DNA from: Puffinus mauretanicus
Taxonomy: Eukaryota > Chordata > Aves > Procellariiformes > Procellariidae
Direction: 5' to 3'
Assembly: GCA_023333565.1 (NCBI GenBank)
Contig: JAJKFH010003354.1
Span: forward strand, 1,054,001-1,118,000
DNA length: 64,000 bases
A model generated the notes under the pieces. It was not told the DNA's origin and did no database searches. It worked only from the letters and a program-made list of their open reading frames with translations. A program made the position numbers and the translations under genes. This document shows, in pieces, positions 49,701-64,000 of this stretch (its first letter is position 1; the number at the start of each line of letters is the position of its first letter).

Positions 49701-51366
49701 CAGCCACCGGAGCAGCAACTCGTGCATGGATGATCTTGACACGGGTCTCCAGGGCTCGAGCGGGACGTCCACCCCAGGCTACTTAAAATACAGTGCACAT
49801 TTGGAAGGCGAAGTGTGAAAATAGCATTTCTCAAGCCTCCGGGAAAGCAGAGGCAGGACCCAAAATGCCAGTGAATCTCTGATGCATTTCAGAGCCCCAC
49901 ATATGCTTAAAAACAAAGTCTGGGGCTGGTTTGAAGCAAAGGTGCCCGGGAGGATGCAAACCCCGTCCGTGGCATCCCAGATCTGACAGCTTTCGGGGCC
50001 AGGCTTTGCCCTTTTGAAGCCTGGTTGTGGATCTCCCCCCTCCTCCCCTGCGGATGAGGAACTGGAGCATGAAACTTCGCCGGAGGATTACGGCGGGGCA
50101 GGGAGCGGGCGGCCGCAGCCAGACAACCCAACGCCGGCATCGCGCCGCTGTGCCCCAGGGAGGGAACACATGAATGGATAATCAACTAAATTAACATAAT
50201 TTCTCATTCCGAGTCCCAGCATCCCTTCTCGGCAGCCGGGCTGGAACCGATGCGCATTGTCACAATTAATATTGATGACCCCGGAGGATGCGCGGCTCCG
50301 GGCTGCGCCCCGCTTGCTCAGAAACACTGGTTTCTTGCCCAATTTTTGCAGCCAAGCCGGTGGGGCGCTTCGGGGAGCTAAAGCCGACGAGGAATTCGGC
50401 GAAGCGCGTGCAGCGCTAATCCGCTTTGCGAGGCCGAGCCAGAGGAGAAAAGCAAACCCCAAATTCACGGGCAGGGCTCGGGGGCCATGACTTGAGCACC
50501 GTTCCCCAGGGAGGAGGGACCCTTTTTGGGTCAGCCGTCCCCAGGGAGCCCCTCGACCCGCAGCTCCTTGGCAGGGAAGCGAGGTCTTCCCATCCTCTGC
50601 TCACGGGGGTCCCTCAGTGGCTTTACGGTGACGGGGAACATCAGTCCTGGGCCAGATCCTGGTGACCTGAGCCCAGTCCTACTTTCCCAGCCTGGCACCC
50701 ACAGAGCTGGACGGGGCAGAGCAGTGGCGGCAACGCTGCCCAGGGGGGGTTTAGTGGTTATGTTATTTGGGCAGGAGGGGTGAAGGGTGGCGGAGGGGAC
50801 TGCGGCCCCCAGACCCTGGTCAGTGGGGGGTAAGTGGGTGCCTGGAGGATGTGGGGGTCCAGCTGGGACCCCAAAAGCCAGCTGCCAGCTCTGGAAGCGG
50901 GACGGAGGGGTGCCAGTGCCGGGAGCAGCCTCCCCGGGGGACCCCCAGTCCGGACTGGGCACCCCCCACCCCCGCAGGACCCCACAAGCCCCCAGGGCCG
51001 GGCGGGGCACCGCCCCCAGGACCGGGACACCCGCCCCCCAACCCTGAATCGGGCTCCTTCCAACCGCGGCCCCGCAGGACCCACCCCCACCCCCGAGCAG
51101 GGACCCCAAACCACCGGGGCAGGGACCCCCCCCCACCCCATCTGGGGTGTCGTCCGTAACCCCCAAGCAGGGGCCAGAAGGAGCCCCGGGGGGGTGGCAC
51201 TGCCGCCCCCCGCCCTTACCTCGGACTCCTTCCGCTGGCTCCTGAAGAGCTCCCGGCTCTTGGGCTGGGGCTGGGGCTGGGGCTGCGGCGGGGGCTGGGG
51301 CTGGGGCTGGGCCGGCCGAGCCCTGCCCGGGGCCGGGGCCGGGGCCGCGCCGCCCGCCGCCTCCAT
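28541..51366 (-). CDS. STRIP2: STRIP2, striatin-interacting protein 2 (21 coding exons, complete)
   Basis: Joining 21 exons with GT-AG borders gives 2493 nt, 830 residues, close to the human protein (about 834). Order: Pro/Gln-rich variable N-terminus (1-40); N1221-type region (about 50-350), with [67 protein letters not shown] and [14 protein letters not shown]; an acidic linker with [14 protein letters not shown] (about 350-395); then the DUF3402 region, with [45 protein letters not shown] and a [17 protein letters not shown] end. STRIP proteins are cytoplasmic scaffold subunits of STRIPAK, which couples PP2A through striatins to GCK-family kinases and affects cell shape, actin and Hippo signalling. 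The choice of STRIP2 over STRIP1 rests on the neighbours AHCYL2 and SMKR1. No break or lost exon was seen. Confidence 0.95.
29086..29119. repeat. Perfect 14-bp inverted repeat, 6-nt loop
   Basis: AATTACCAAGCTCC (29086-29099), loop CAGAAA, then GGAGCTTGGTAATT (29106-29119): all 14 pairs are complementary. It is transcribed within STRIP2 intron 20, 295 nt upstream (in transcript direction) of the last exon. Confidence 0.95.
29412..29451 (+). mobile_element. CR1 3' tail remnant
   Basis: TTGGTCTTTTCCAACCTTAATGATTCTATAAA matches the last ~35 bases of CR1 (ggtcttttccaaccttaatgattctatga). It is very short and antisense to STRIP2. Confidence 0.7.
30958..31162 (-). CDS. STRIP2: STRIP2 exon 20
   Basis: 205 nt, residues 680-748: [28 protein letters not shown] segment (here [18 protein letters not shown]) and MNDDWAYGN. 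Acceptor CTTGGCAG|ATG; donor AACG|GTGAGT leaves phase 1. The near-perfect match to the mammalian protein makes this one of the most conserved exons. Confidence 0.97.
31559..31663 (-). CDS. STRIP2: STRIP2 exon 19
   Basis: 105 nt, residues 645-679: [20 protein letters not shown], then [13 protein letters not shown]. Acceptor TTTGCAG|GAAGCC; donor ATG|GTAAGG; phase 0 at both ends. Confidence 0.96.
31664..34828 (-). other. STRIP2: STRIP2 intron 18
   Basis: 3.17 kb, the largest STRIP2 intron. Open frames at 33416-34073 on both strands (up to 168 codons) lack recognisable domains. No repeat family was recognised. Confidence 0.85.
34829..34895 (-). CDS. STRIP2: STRIP2 exon 18
   Basis: 67 nt, residues 622-644: [20 protein letters not shown] then ESL. 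Acceptor TTCCACAG|CATCTCC completes a Ser codon begun in exon 17 (AG|C); donor CTG|GTAAGC. The human protein has CC..IQ where this has HC..VY. Confidence 0.93.
34896..36989 (-). other. STRIP2: STRIP2 intron 17
   Basis: 2.09 kb. It holds an A-rich and (AT)/(TG/CA) microsatellite at 35459-35519 and a sequence at 36605-36640 that weakly recalls a decayed CR1 tail. Nothing else was recognised. Confidence 0.85.
35459..35519. repeat. Simple repeat, A run then AT/CA dinucleotides
   Basis: A run of A (35461-35471), then ATATATATAAAATGTATGTA, then TACATACACACACACACAC. It is a compound microsatellite in STRIP2 intron 17. Confidence 0.85.
36990..37090 (-). CDS. STRIP2: STRIP2 exon 17
   Basis: 101 nt, residues 589-622: [20 protein letters not shown], then [12 protein letters not shown]. 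Acceptor TTTCTCAG|TTTGAG; donor AACAG|GTACAG leaves phase 2. Confidence 0.95.
37635..37668. repeat. (TATCC)n pentanucleotide microsatellite
   Basis: ATCCTATCCTGTCCTATCCC followed by ATCCTATCCTACCC: about seven imperfect TATCC units. Confidence 0.85.
38722..38795 (+). mobile_element. Possible decayed CR1 3' end
   Basis: GACCAGATTAGTTGACCTCG followed by TGAGGTCCTACCCAGCACTATTTCTG recalls the old CR1 3' end (gactagatgacctc..gaggtcccttccagccctatt.tctatga). It is strongly diverged. Confidence 0.35.
39184..39310 (-). CDS. STRIP2: STRIP2 exon 16
   Basis: 127 nt, residues 546-588: [43 protein letters not shown]. Acceptor CAACCCAG|CATCACC completes a Pro codon; donor CAG|GTGAGC. The Leu-rich helix matches mammals except for a Ser. 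Confidence 0.96.
39847..39944 (-). CDS. STRIP2: STRIP2 exon 15
   Basis: 98 nt, residues 514-546: [20 protein letters not shown], then [12 protein letters not shown]. Acceptor CCCTGCAG|ATAGCT; donor ATGCC|GTAAGT leaves phase 2. Confidence 0.95.
40302..40440 (-). mobile_element. CR1 3' fragment
   Basis: AGAATCACAGAATCACAGAATGTTTGGGTTGGAAGGGATCTTAAAGATCATCTGGTCCAA and GCCATGGGCAGGGATACTTTCC are CR1 3'-end phrases in reverse, so the element lies on the minus strand, the same sense as STRIP2. It is in intron 14 and only ~140 bp remain. Confidence 0.9.
41202..41276 (-). CDS. STRIP2: STRIP2 exon 14
   Basis: 75 nt, residues 489-513: [20 protein letters not shown] then LPQYM. Acceptor CTGTGTTAG|GGGGAA; donor ATG|GTAAGC; phase 0 at both ends. 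Confidence 0.95.
41572..41643 (-). CDS. STRIP2: STRIP2 exon 13
   Basis: 72 nt, residues 465-488: [20 protein letters not shown] then PMSL. Acceptor TTTTGCCAG|CACAAG; donor CTG|GTAAGA; phase 0 at both ends. Confidence 0.95.
42736..42799 (-). CDS. STRIP2: STRIP2 exon 12
   Basis: 64 nt, residues 443-464: [20 protein letters not shown] then KQ. Acceptor CCCCCACAG|AGACACC completes the Gln codon (CA|A); donor CAG|GTAAGA. Confidence 0.95.
43476..43541 (-). CDS. STRIP2: STRIP2 exon 11
   Basis: 66 nt, residues 421-443: [20 protein letters not shown] then LG. Acceptor CTCCATTAG|ACAGAAA completes an Arg codon; donor GGACA|GTGAGT leaves phase 2. Confidence 0.94.
44848..45071 (-). CDS. STRIP2: STRIP2 exon 10 (acidic linker)
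   Basis: 224 nt, residues 347-421: [17 protein letters not shown], an acidic run with [20 protein letters not shown], then [11 protein letters not shown]. Acceptor TGCTGCAG|CCCCTG; donor GTCAG|GTAAAA leaves phase 2. The acidic run varies in length between vertebrates, while the flanking motifs are fixed. Confidence 0.96.
45500..46185 (+). mobile_element. CR1 LINE 3' part in STRIP2 intron 9
   Basis: The plus strand translates in pieces to CR1 ORF2: [27 protein letters not shown], then after frameshifts [20 protein letters not shown], and a 3' UTR ending CTTCTGTGATTCTATGA. It is truncated at 5' and broken by indels. It is antisense to STRIP2 and fills more than half of the intron. It shares its 3' half closely with the copy at 62688-63083, so the two belong to one subfamily. 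Confidence 0.93.
46316..46501 (-). CDS. STRIP2: STRIP2 exon 9
   Basis: 186 nt, residues 285-346: [59 protein letters not shown]. Acceptor GGTCCCTAG|TTCACG; donor CGGAGG|GTAAGA; phase 0. The Gln run near the end looks like a lineage-specific expansion next to the linker. Confidence 0.95.
46849..46976 (-). CDS. STRIP2: STRIP2 exon 8
   Basis: 128 nt, residues 242-284: [43 protein letters not shown]. Acceptor TCCACCAG|GTTTCC completes a Ser codon; donor CTTCTG|GTGGGT; phase 0 out. Confidence 0.95.
47094..47200 (-). CDS. STRIP2: STRIP2 exon 7
   Basis: 107 nt, residues 206-242: [20 protein letters not shown] then [15 protein letters not shown]. Acceptor TCCCGGCAG|GGTGCTG; donor CTGA|GTGAGC leaves phase 1. 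Confidence 0.95.
47320..47388 (-). CDS. STRIP2: STRIP2 exon 6
   Basis: 69 nt, residues 183-206: [20 protein letters not shown] then TEL. Acceptor TCCCCGCAG|CAACAGC completes an Asp codon; donor CTCAG|GTACCC leaves phase 2. Confidence 0.94.
47524..47886. repeat. GA-rich minisatellite in STRIP2 intron 5
   Basis: About 360 bp of nearly pure purine on the plus strand, built from imperfect copies of GGGGAGAAAGAAGATGAAGA and GAGGAGGGTGAGGAGGATGG. It takes up about 70% of the 510-nt intron 5 (47389-47898) and ends a dozen bases from the exon 5 donor. Both strands give long open frames (Glu/Lys-rich or Ser/Pro-rich), which are artefacts of the repeat. In the transcript it reads as a C/U-rich tract. 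Confidence 0.95.
47899..48019 (-). CDS. STRIP2: STRIP2 exon 5
   Basis: 121 nt, residues 143-183: [40 protein letters not shown]. Acceptor CCTCTCCAG|GTGTCTT; donor ATTGA|GTGAGA leaves phase 2, and reading on would give a stop at once. Confidence 0.95.
48214..48348 (-). CDS. STRIP2: STRIP2 exon 4
   Basis: 135 nt, residues 98-143: [45 protein letters not shown]. Acceptor CCTCTCCAG|TGCAGG; donor CACAGG|GTAAGG; phase 1 at both ends. Confidence 0.95.
48451..48525 (-). CDS. STRIP2: STRIP2 exon 3
   Basis: 75 nt, residues 73-98: [20 protein letters not shown] then DFHAQ. Acceptor CTCCATCAG|AGCTGT; donor CTCAAG|GTACCA; phase 1. The intron to exon 4 is only 102 nt. Confidence 0.94.
48526..49524 (-). 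other. STRIP2: STRIP2 intron 2
   Basis: 1.0 kb, GC-rich. No repeat family was recognised; it contains a short doubled TATAGGTCC (48986-49004 region). Confidence 0.85.
49525..49594 (-). CDS. STRIP2: STRIP2 exon 2
   Basis: 70 nt, residues 50-73: [20 protein letters not shown] then ELA. Acceptor CTCTCCGCAG|GGCTCA; donor GCAG|GTGAAG leaves phase 1. Confidence 0.95.
49595..51219 (-). other. STRIP2: STRIP2 intron 1
   Basis: 1.6 kb, increasingly GC-rich towards exon 1, with long C runs on the plus strand at 50935-51210. Open frames of over 100 codons here are low-complexity Pro/Gly-rich artefacts. It may hold promoter-proximal regulatory DNA, since it belongs to the CpG-rich domain around exon 1. 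Confidence 0.85.
51220..51366 (-). CDS. STRIP2: STRIP2 exon 1 (start codon)
   Basis: 147 nt, residues 1-49. ATG at 51366-51364 begins [20 protein letters not shown], followed by a Pro-Gln repeat and [14 protein letters not shown], the conserved FRSQRRESE-like end of exon 1 in the family. Donor TCCGAG|GTAAGG, phase 0. Another in-frame ATG upstream (51486) begins a frame without family similarity, so the MEAAGG start is preferred. Confidence 0.93.
51261..51313. repeat. STRIP2: GGGGCT hexanucleotide repeat coding Pro-Gln
   Basis: On the plus strand GGGCTGGGGCTGGGGCTGGG and a second block after GCGGCG, about eight units. On the coding strand it reads as CAG CCC repeats ([16 protein letters not shown], residues ~20-35). 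The G-runs on the plus (template) strand satisfy the G-quadruplex pattern. Confidence 0.9.
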
Positions 51367-51520
51367 GCGCTGCGCCCCCTCTGCAGCGCCGCCGAGCACG
51401 TGGGGGCCGGGCCCCGCGCCCCGCCCTGGCCCCGCCCCCGCCGCCCCCATTGGTCCGCCACTCCTCGGGGCGGGGATAGAGGACACGCCCCCCGCCCTGC
51501 CGCTGGGCAGGGGGCGGGGC
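51367..51520 (-). promoter_or_regulatory. STRIP2: STRIP2 core promoter region (CpG island)
   Basis: CpG-rich DNA directly upstream of the start codon with GC-box-like GGGGCGGGG (51466-51475 and 51513-51520 regions) and no TATA box. The transcription start is not determined. It is only about 1.2 kb from the AHCYL2 poly(A) signals. Confidence 0.6.
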
Positions 51521-51960
51521 CAGAAGGGCCTTGGGGGTCCCCGGGGGCTGGGGGGGGTCCCCGGGGGTGATGAGGGGCAGGACGGGGGGGGGGTGGGGGA
51601 ACCCAGGGGGTGCTGGGGAGGTGCAGGGCCGTGGGGTACCCTCGGGAAGGTGGGTGCTGGGAACGGGGGTGCTGGGGGGGACAGGGGGTGTACCTGGAGG
51701 TGACAGGTTTTGGGGGGGCATGGGGTGCCCCAGGAGTGATGAGGTGTCCCTGGGGGTGCTGGGGGGGGTTCTGGGGTGTCCCTGGCGGTGCTGGCAACAG
51801 GGGTGTCCCTGGGGGTGCTGTGGGTGGGGGTTCTGGGGTGTCCCTAGGGGTGAAGGGTTGGGGGAGCGGGGTTGCTGGCAGCAGTAGGAGGTGTCCTTGG
51901 GGCTAATGGGGGTGCAGGGGGGTGGCCATGGGGGTAATGGGGTGCTGGGTCCTGCTGGCA
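51521..51960. repeat. G-rich degenerate minisatellite upstream of STRIP2
   Basis: Tandem-like copies around CTGGGGTGTCCCTGGGGGTG and GGGGGTGCTGGGG over about 440 bp, with many runs of 4-9 G on the plus strand. The very long open frame on the minus strand (492 codons, Pro/Thr/Ser-rich) is a by-product of this repeat. Confidence 0.85.
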
Positions 51961-52650
51961 CCTGGGGGGTGCAGCTGCCCCACTGCAGGCGGGGGCCAAG
52001 GGTCCCCACCCCCGAGGCAGCCCCCCAGCATCACCCGCTGAGTGGGGTTGTCCAAACCCCCGTTACCCCAATTTTGGTTAAAAGCAGCTCCTGGGGGCCT
52101 GGAAACGAGGGATGGGAGAGATGAGGACTGCCCCTCCCCCTCCACCCAGTATGGGGGGGACGGTTGCTTTTGGGGGTGACCACGCAGGCACCCGGCCGTG
52201 GAGGTGCTGGACGCCCCGTCTTGGTGCCACTCGTGTCCCGCATCCTTCCCCAGCCGCTGGAAAAACAAAGTCTTTAGGTTGGCATTTCCCTCCGCCACCC
52301 CGGCAGCGTTCCCCGTTCTGCAGCAGGGAGGTGACAGATCGGGAGCAGAAGAGATAACGGGATTTTTCCGGCACCGCTCGGCCCGCTTTCCCCAAGGACA
52401 AGAGCCAAAACAGCCGCCTGGAGCCCAAACAGCCCCGGCTGCCCCAAGGACGCGCGGCCGCCGGAGCAGCATTCCCAGCCGGGTTTTATACGGGAGCGGC
52501 GCGAGCTCGGGGCTACGGCACGGCACCGGGTTTGGGGACAACATCCCCATCCCCACCCCGGGCATCCCCGTCCCTCACCCCCTCCTCGTACCCCCCCAGC
52601 CCAAAAAATTCCCCATCTGCTCCTGCCAGACCCGAAAGACGCTCTGGAGA
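51961..52650. other. Spacer between AHCYL2 3' end and STRIP2 promoter
   Basis: GC-rich, no gene recognised. Minus-strand frames (up to 220 codons) show no known domain. Together with the G-rich array, it is the whole space between the two genes. Confidence 0.6.
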
Positions 52651-52667
52651 AGCTGAGTTTTCCAATG

Positions 52668-52702
52668 TTTTATTTGTGTTTTGAGATTACAGAGTCTTTA
52701 TT
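52668..52702 (-). terminator. AHCYL2: AHCYL2 poly(A) signals (two)
   Basis: AATAAA on the minus strand at 52702-52697 and AAATAAAA (hexamer 52673-52668), 29 bp apart, at the edge where AT-rich 3' UTR meets the GC-rich spacer. Cleavage is expected near 52650. Confidence 0.65.
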
Positions 52703-55455
52703 GCTGATCTAATACAATCACTCAGACATTAATATTTAAAACATCCTTTTGAAAAGGTTACGTTTGCGAAGTTTTCGTTTCCTCACTGCAGGCTGATGAC
52801 ATGTTTTGTCTTATTATTTCTAAAGTTCAGAACAGAATTAATTTCCTTATACAATTTTGCTGGTGTTACCTAAATCTCCTTTTTCCTAATTCTTTAAAAA
52901 TGTATTACATTAAAAAAAAAGAAAACCAACCCATTACACGTTTAATTTAGAGATGATCACAGAATATGACTCCAGATTGATTAGGAAAAAGCCAAGCAAG
53001 CAAAAAAGCTTACAGAAGAAGCAGAACGACATGGAGAAGAGCTTTAAAAATCGAGGTGGGAAAAGCCAGTTGGGATTTTATTATTAGTTTTTTCTTTTTC
53101 TCCTATCTACCTGGAAGATAAAACGGGCTTAAAAATTGGCACGAAGGGGTTCACGGATGAGGACAGCACCACCGTATGCTGCACACGCGACGGACACGGG
53201 GGAGGTAAGCGACTGCGTGAGCTGTACCGAAGGGTCGTGCGGATGGAGAGGGATTTTCCCGGGGCAGAAGCGGCTGCGGTTGGGACACCTATTTTCCAAA
53301 AGCTGCTTTGCTCAACGTGACCCCGCAACCGCGTTTCACCTCGACCGAGAGCAGGATTTCACGCTGCGCATCTGCAGAGAAGAACAGAAACTCTGGGGTT
53401 CATTGGCTGATGCAGACCAAGGTAATCCAGCGCGGGGAAAGACCCGAACGTGACGTTTCAAATAGCTCAGGGGACTCTTCCCAAAAATGTCAAGATCTGG
53501 ATAAAATTCGTGAGTGAGTAGAGATTATTTTGAGTTTGTGGTTAGTGATCAGTCTATGATAAAGTCTTCTCAAAGGCCTAAGGTCTTCTCAGAGTCTTCT
53601 CCAAGGCCTAAGGTCTTCTTAAGGTCTCCTCAAAGTCTTCTCAAAGGCCTAAGGTCTCCTCAAAGTCTCCTCAAAGCCCGAAGGTCTCCTCAAAGCCTTC
53701 TCAAGGTCTTCTCAAAGCCTTTCTTCCAGGCTTTGAGAAATTTCAAAGAGAAACTTGGAATAAGCAAGCATATGAGAATGTTTGCTCCAAAGATGAGCAG
53801 CTTGTGGTCAAGCTGACTTCACACCTCGGCATCAAGAGCCGTGAGAAGTACTTGACCCCCGACATAGTAATTCCACAGTTTTTCCCTTCTTGTGCGTGAA
53901 CGAGCTGCCACAAAAGAGTTTTTTCATGATGGCAAAGAAGTCCGCGAGGACAAAACAAGAATCTGTAGCTGATGAGGGACTCAGGTACCAAAGCAGCAAC
54001 CACAGGATAAAGGCTTTTGAGCTCATGGGGTCGGGCAATTTTATTTTAGTTCTCCATGTGAACCATAAAAGTGACTCCGATGAGGCATGGAGACTTGGAA
54101 AGTCACCTTGGTGAGCGTGCCGTGCTGTCCGCAGCGTTCAGGCGGGACATCCTGGGCTAAAACAAGTAACTATGGCAAATTTGTTCTCCGTCGGCTCTGG
54201 TGCATCAAGATTTGAGGTGATTGAAGGGTTTTAGTGATGCTAAACTCTCCCCCGCGCACAAAATCGGGGTGGGGATTACTCTGGCGTACATCTCTCACAC
54301 TCAAAGGGGGTTTCCAGATTTCATCATACAAATATTGCTAGAAAATAAAACTCCAAAGATTTCCAGCGAGGACTGAAACTCAGCTGGAGAAAGACCTTGC
54401 GTGGACATGGGTCCTCCCAGCCGGGATGGCCGATGAGCTCCGCTTGTGTTTGGAAGAGCTCCCCGACATGTGAGCAGCACTTGTTGGCGAGGTTGCGAGG
54501 CTCCTCCACCAGCGCGGGCACGCAAGGCTGCCCCGTAGCCCCACCGGCGACATGACTTTGGTTGAACCGTAGGAGGTTGGCACTCGTAACGTAAGCAGCA
54601 GGAAAATACTGCGGAGCTGCGAAGAAGGGAGTGGTGGTGGGTCCTACCCCCACCGCCACCGCGTCCGTTAGGCTCTGCCTCCGAGTGGGCACCGCTCTGC
54701 CCTCCCGGCTCCTACCGCGCGCTAGGGGCTATCCCTGGCTGACGCTAACGACCGGACCCTTCGTTACAGCTTTCAGCAGTGCTAAGGCAAAGTTCACCGA
54801 CTCGCTGGCAGAACCGTCCCTCGGGCAGTTCGGCAGAATTACGAGAGGTTTCTCCAGCGATCGCCGGCGAGATTTACCGCTTCGCTGCCAAGGCGGCAGC
54901 CGGCTGGTCGGCAGCGCCTGGAGCAAACGAGGTTTTCAGCTGCGTTGACAAATGGCATGAGAAATGCAAACCCGGCCGCCCTCCGGCCGGCTCTCATGGC
55001 TGCCGGGATCCTGCTCCGCTGGAAGAAGCGCTGGGATGCGAAGGAAACCGAAAGCAACATGCGACCTCGAAGTCGGATCCCGCGGCTCCCGTCATGCGCG
55101 TCGGATTAACGGTGATAACGGACTATTCCAAGTACATCGCAGTGATTTGATTCCACCAGCTTCTTCCTCGCCTCCCCCATCCTCCCAGCCCCAAAAAAGA
55201 ACAACCCAAAGAGAAAAATGAAACAAACGGAAAGAAATCCACCGTCGCCCAGTCCCGCGGCAGTACGAACACCAGTGGCAGAGGCCGCATGTACAGTATT
55301 CTAATTTAATAAATAAATAACCTAAACACACTGTCTACTATGTGAGCAAGCCCGGCTCTAACTTAGGAAGCTTGCGCTGTTTCATCCTGTACAGTAGTTG
55401 AGAAAAGACTTGGGTGCTTGTTCCTCGCGATTCTCCGGGACACAGCGGCAGGAAC
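52703..55455 (-). other. AHCYL2: AHCYL2 3' UTR (presumed)
   Basis: About 2.75 kb from the stop codon to paired poly(A) signals, with no intervening minus-strand AATAAA that I noticed. It contains a minisatellite at 53559-53740. The AT-rich last 500 bases (52.66-53.1 kb) resemble a typical 3' UTR end. Plus-strand open frames inside (for example 54779-55150) have no recognisable content. Confidence 0.6.
53559..53740. repeat. Minisatellite in AHCYL2 3' UTR
   Basis: Nested copies of an ~11-nt motif (TCTTCTCAAAG / AAGGTCTCCTC) grouped into longer units beginning CCTAAGGTCTTCTC, about 180 bp in all. The plus strand reads C/T-rich; the mRNA would read GAGAAGACCTTnGG-type repeats. Confidence 0.9.
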
Positions 55456-63083
<7,628 letters not shown>

Positions 63084-64000
63084 CGCTGACGCCGCCGTGA
63101 AGGACAGCGGTCCTTCTCAGTTTGCTCCTCCTAAGCACCATGGCTGTATCCTGTATCCCTGAGGACACACAGCAATTCTGGGTGCAGAGAGGACCCGAAA
63201 GGCACCGAAAACCTGACTTTTTCCCTTGGTAAGGTGGGTGCTACCAGTGAAACGCAACAAAGAGAAAAGATTTATTGTTTGGATCCCTTTTTTGTGGTTG
63301 GTTTTTTTTTTGTTGGATCCCTTTGTTTTGGTACTCCAGAAATATTTAAAATCTTCTAAAAATTTTTTTTTTCTTAATTTGTCTTTTAAAGTCAAAATAC
63401 CCCACAGAAATAACTACAGAAGAAGCAGGAAAGTGGTAATTTATTGCCAGAATCCCAGTGCTTTCCAGAAATAAAGCTTTCCTTTCCACTCGGTTTCCTT
63501 CTGGTTTCTCCCTAAAAATGTCCTACATTACAGGCTATTTTTAGCACACGAGTAAATAGGTTAGCAGCGCAGGGAAGGTGAAACTCCCTTACATTTCCAA
63601 AAGAATTTAGATAAAAACCACAGCAGATTTAACTGCACCTCTGCTCAGATTTCCCTTGGCCCAGTTTTAGATGCCTGGGCCAGACTTAAAACCCAACTTA
63701 CCTACCCATGATGTCCATCATCCATCACAACCGAAGACAACAAGATAAAGATTTTAAAGATTCTAATGTTTCTTAGCCACTGACAGCATCTGCTACACAT
63801 GCAACATGGAGCTAAAAGTTGTGTCCTCGGACAGTCAAAATTTGGGGGCAACTCTTCACCGGGCAGCCAACCCCCACGACAGAGGCTGCCTTGTCTGTCT
63901 TGAACCCTGCTCCACAGAGCAGAGGCATGGCCATAATAAAGAAGGAAGGGCTACTTAATTAAAAGAATTACTTCATCAAGATGTTTTCATTGAATCACAG
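63084..64000 (-). other. AHCYL2: AHCYL2 intron (upstream part)
   Basis: T-rich around 63290-63380. I looked for the preceding family exon (…NLYCCRESILDG) and did not find it, so it lies beyond the window. A donor-like GTAG|GTAAGT at ~63700 (minus strand) has no family-matching exon before it. Confidence 0.75.

Noticed and set aside
50531..52009. 492-codon open frame on the minus strand
   Set aside because: Composition is Pro/Thr/Ser/Gly low complexity set by the G-rich array and intron 1. It overlaps STRIP2 exon 1 in another frame and shows no domain.
63690..63740. Donor-like GTAG|GTAAGT as a possible further AHCYL2 exon
   Set aside because: The sequence before it does not encode the expected family segment, and stops occur in the relevant frames.

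Overview
The window is vertebrate nuclear DNA, almost certainly from a bird. It carries several CR1 retroposons with the typical avian 3' ends (a 'CATAGAATCATAGAATC' / 'GATTCTATGA' tail and the 'GGTTGGAAAAGACCTT' segment), and no mammalian SINEs. Its genes are split into short exons by GT-AG introns. Protein identities come from reading the translated exons by eye against family sequences I know; I ran no searches.

Three protein genes can be read on the minus strand, and a fourth promoter is probable. From right to left (the direction of transcription) the order is AHCYL2 (3' part, 62.6-52.65 kb), STRIP2 (complete, 51.4-28.5 kb), SMKR1 (complete or nearly so, 20-16.55 kb) and a CpG-island promoter at 1.2-2.2 kb that I take as NRF1 by position. 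This is the order and orientation known from human 7q32 (AHCYL2-STRIP2-SMKR1-NRF1), so the block looks conserved between bird and mammal.

For STRIP2 I reconstructed 21 coding exons. Every junction keeps frame, and the total is 2493 nt (830 codons plus stop). For AHCYL2 the last nine coding exons are present (694 nt, about 230 C-terminal residues), including an 85-nt GC-AG intron and a final exon with only 7 coding nucleotides. SMKR1 has a clear 204-nt terminal exon. A proposed 18-nt first coding exon lies 2.9 kb upstream in frame.

Layout: 1-2.2 kb is the probable NRF1 first intron, exon and promoter; 2.2-16.5 kb is intergenic with one well-preserved CR1; 16.55-20.5 kb is SMKR1 and its CpG island; 20.5-27.6 kb is intergenic; 27.6-51.4 kb is STRIP2; 51.4-52.65 kb is a G-rich spacer; 52.65-64 kb is AHCYL2. 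The genes do not form a pathway. STRIP2 is a scaffold of the STRIPAK phosphatase-kinase complex, AHCYL2 is an inactive S-adenosylhomocysteine-hydrolase-like regulator, SMKR1 is a tiny basic protein of unknown role, and NRF1 is a transcription factor. I found no novel multi-gene system. The most useful observations are the GC-AG intron, an RFX X-box-like site with E2F-like and NRF1-like motifs at the SMKR1 promoter, a roughly 70-bp-spaced YY1-like array at the NRF1 promoter, a perfect 14-bp hairpin in the last STRIP2 intron, and several minisatellites inside genes.
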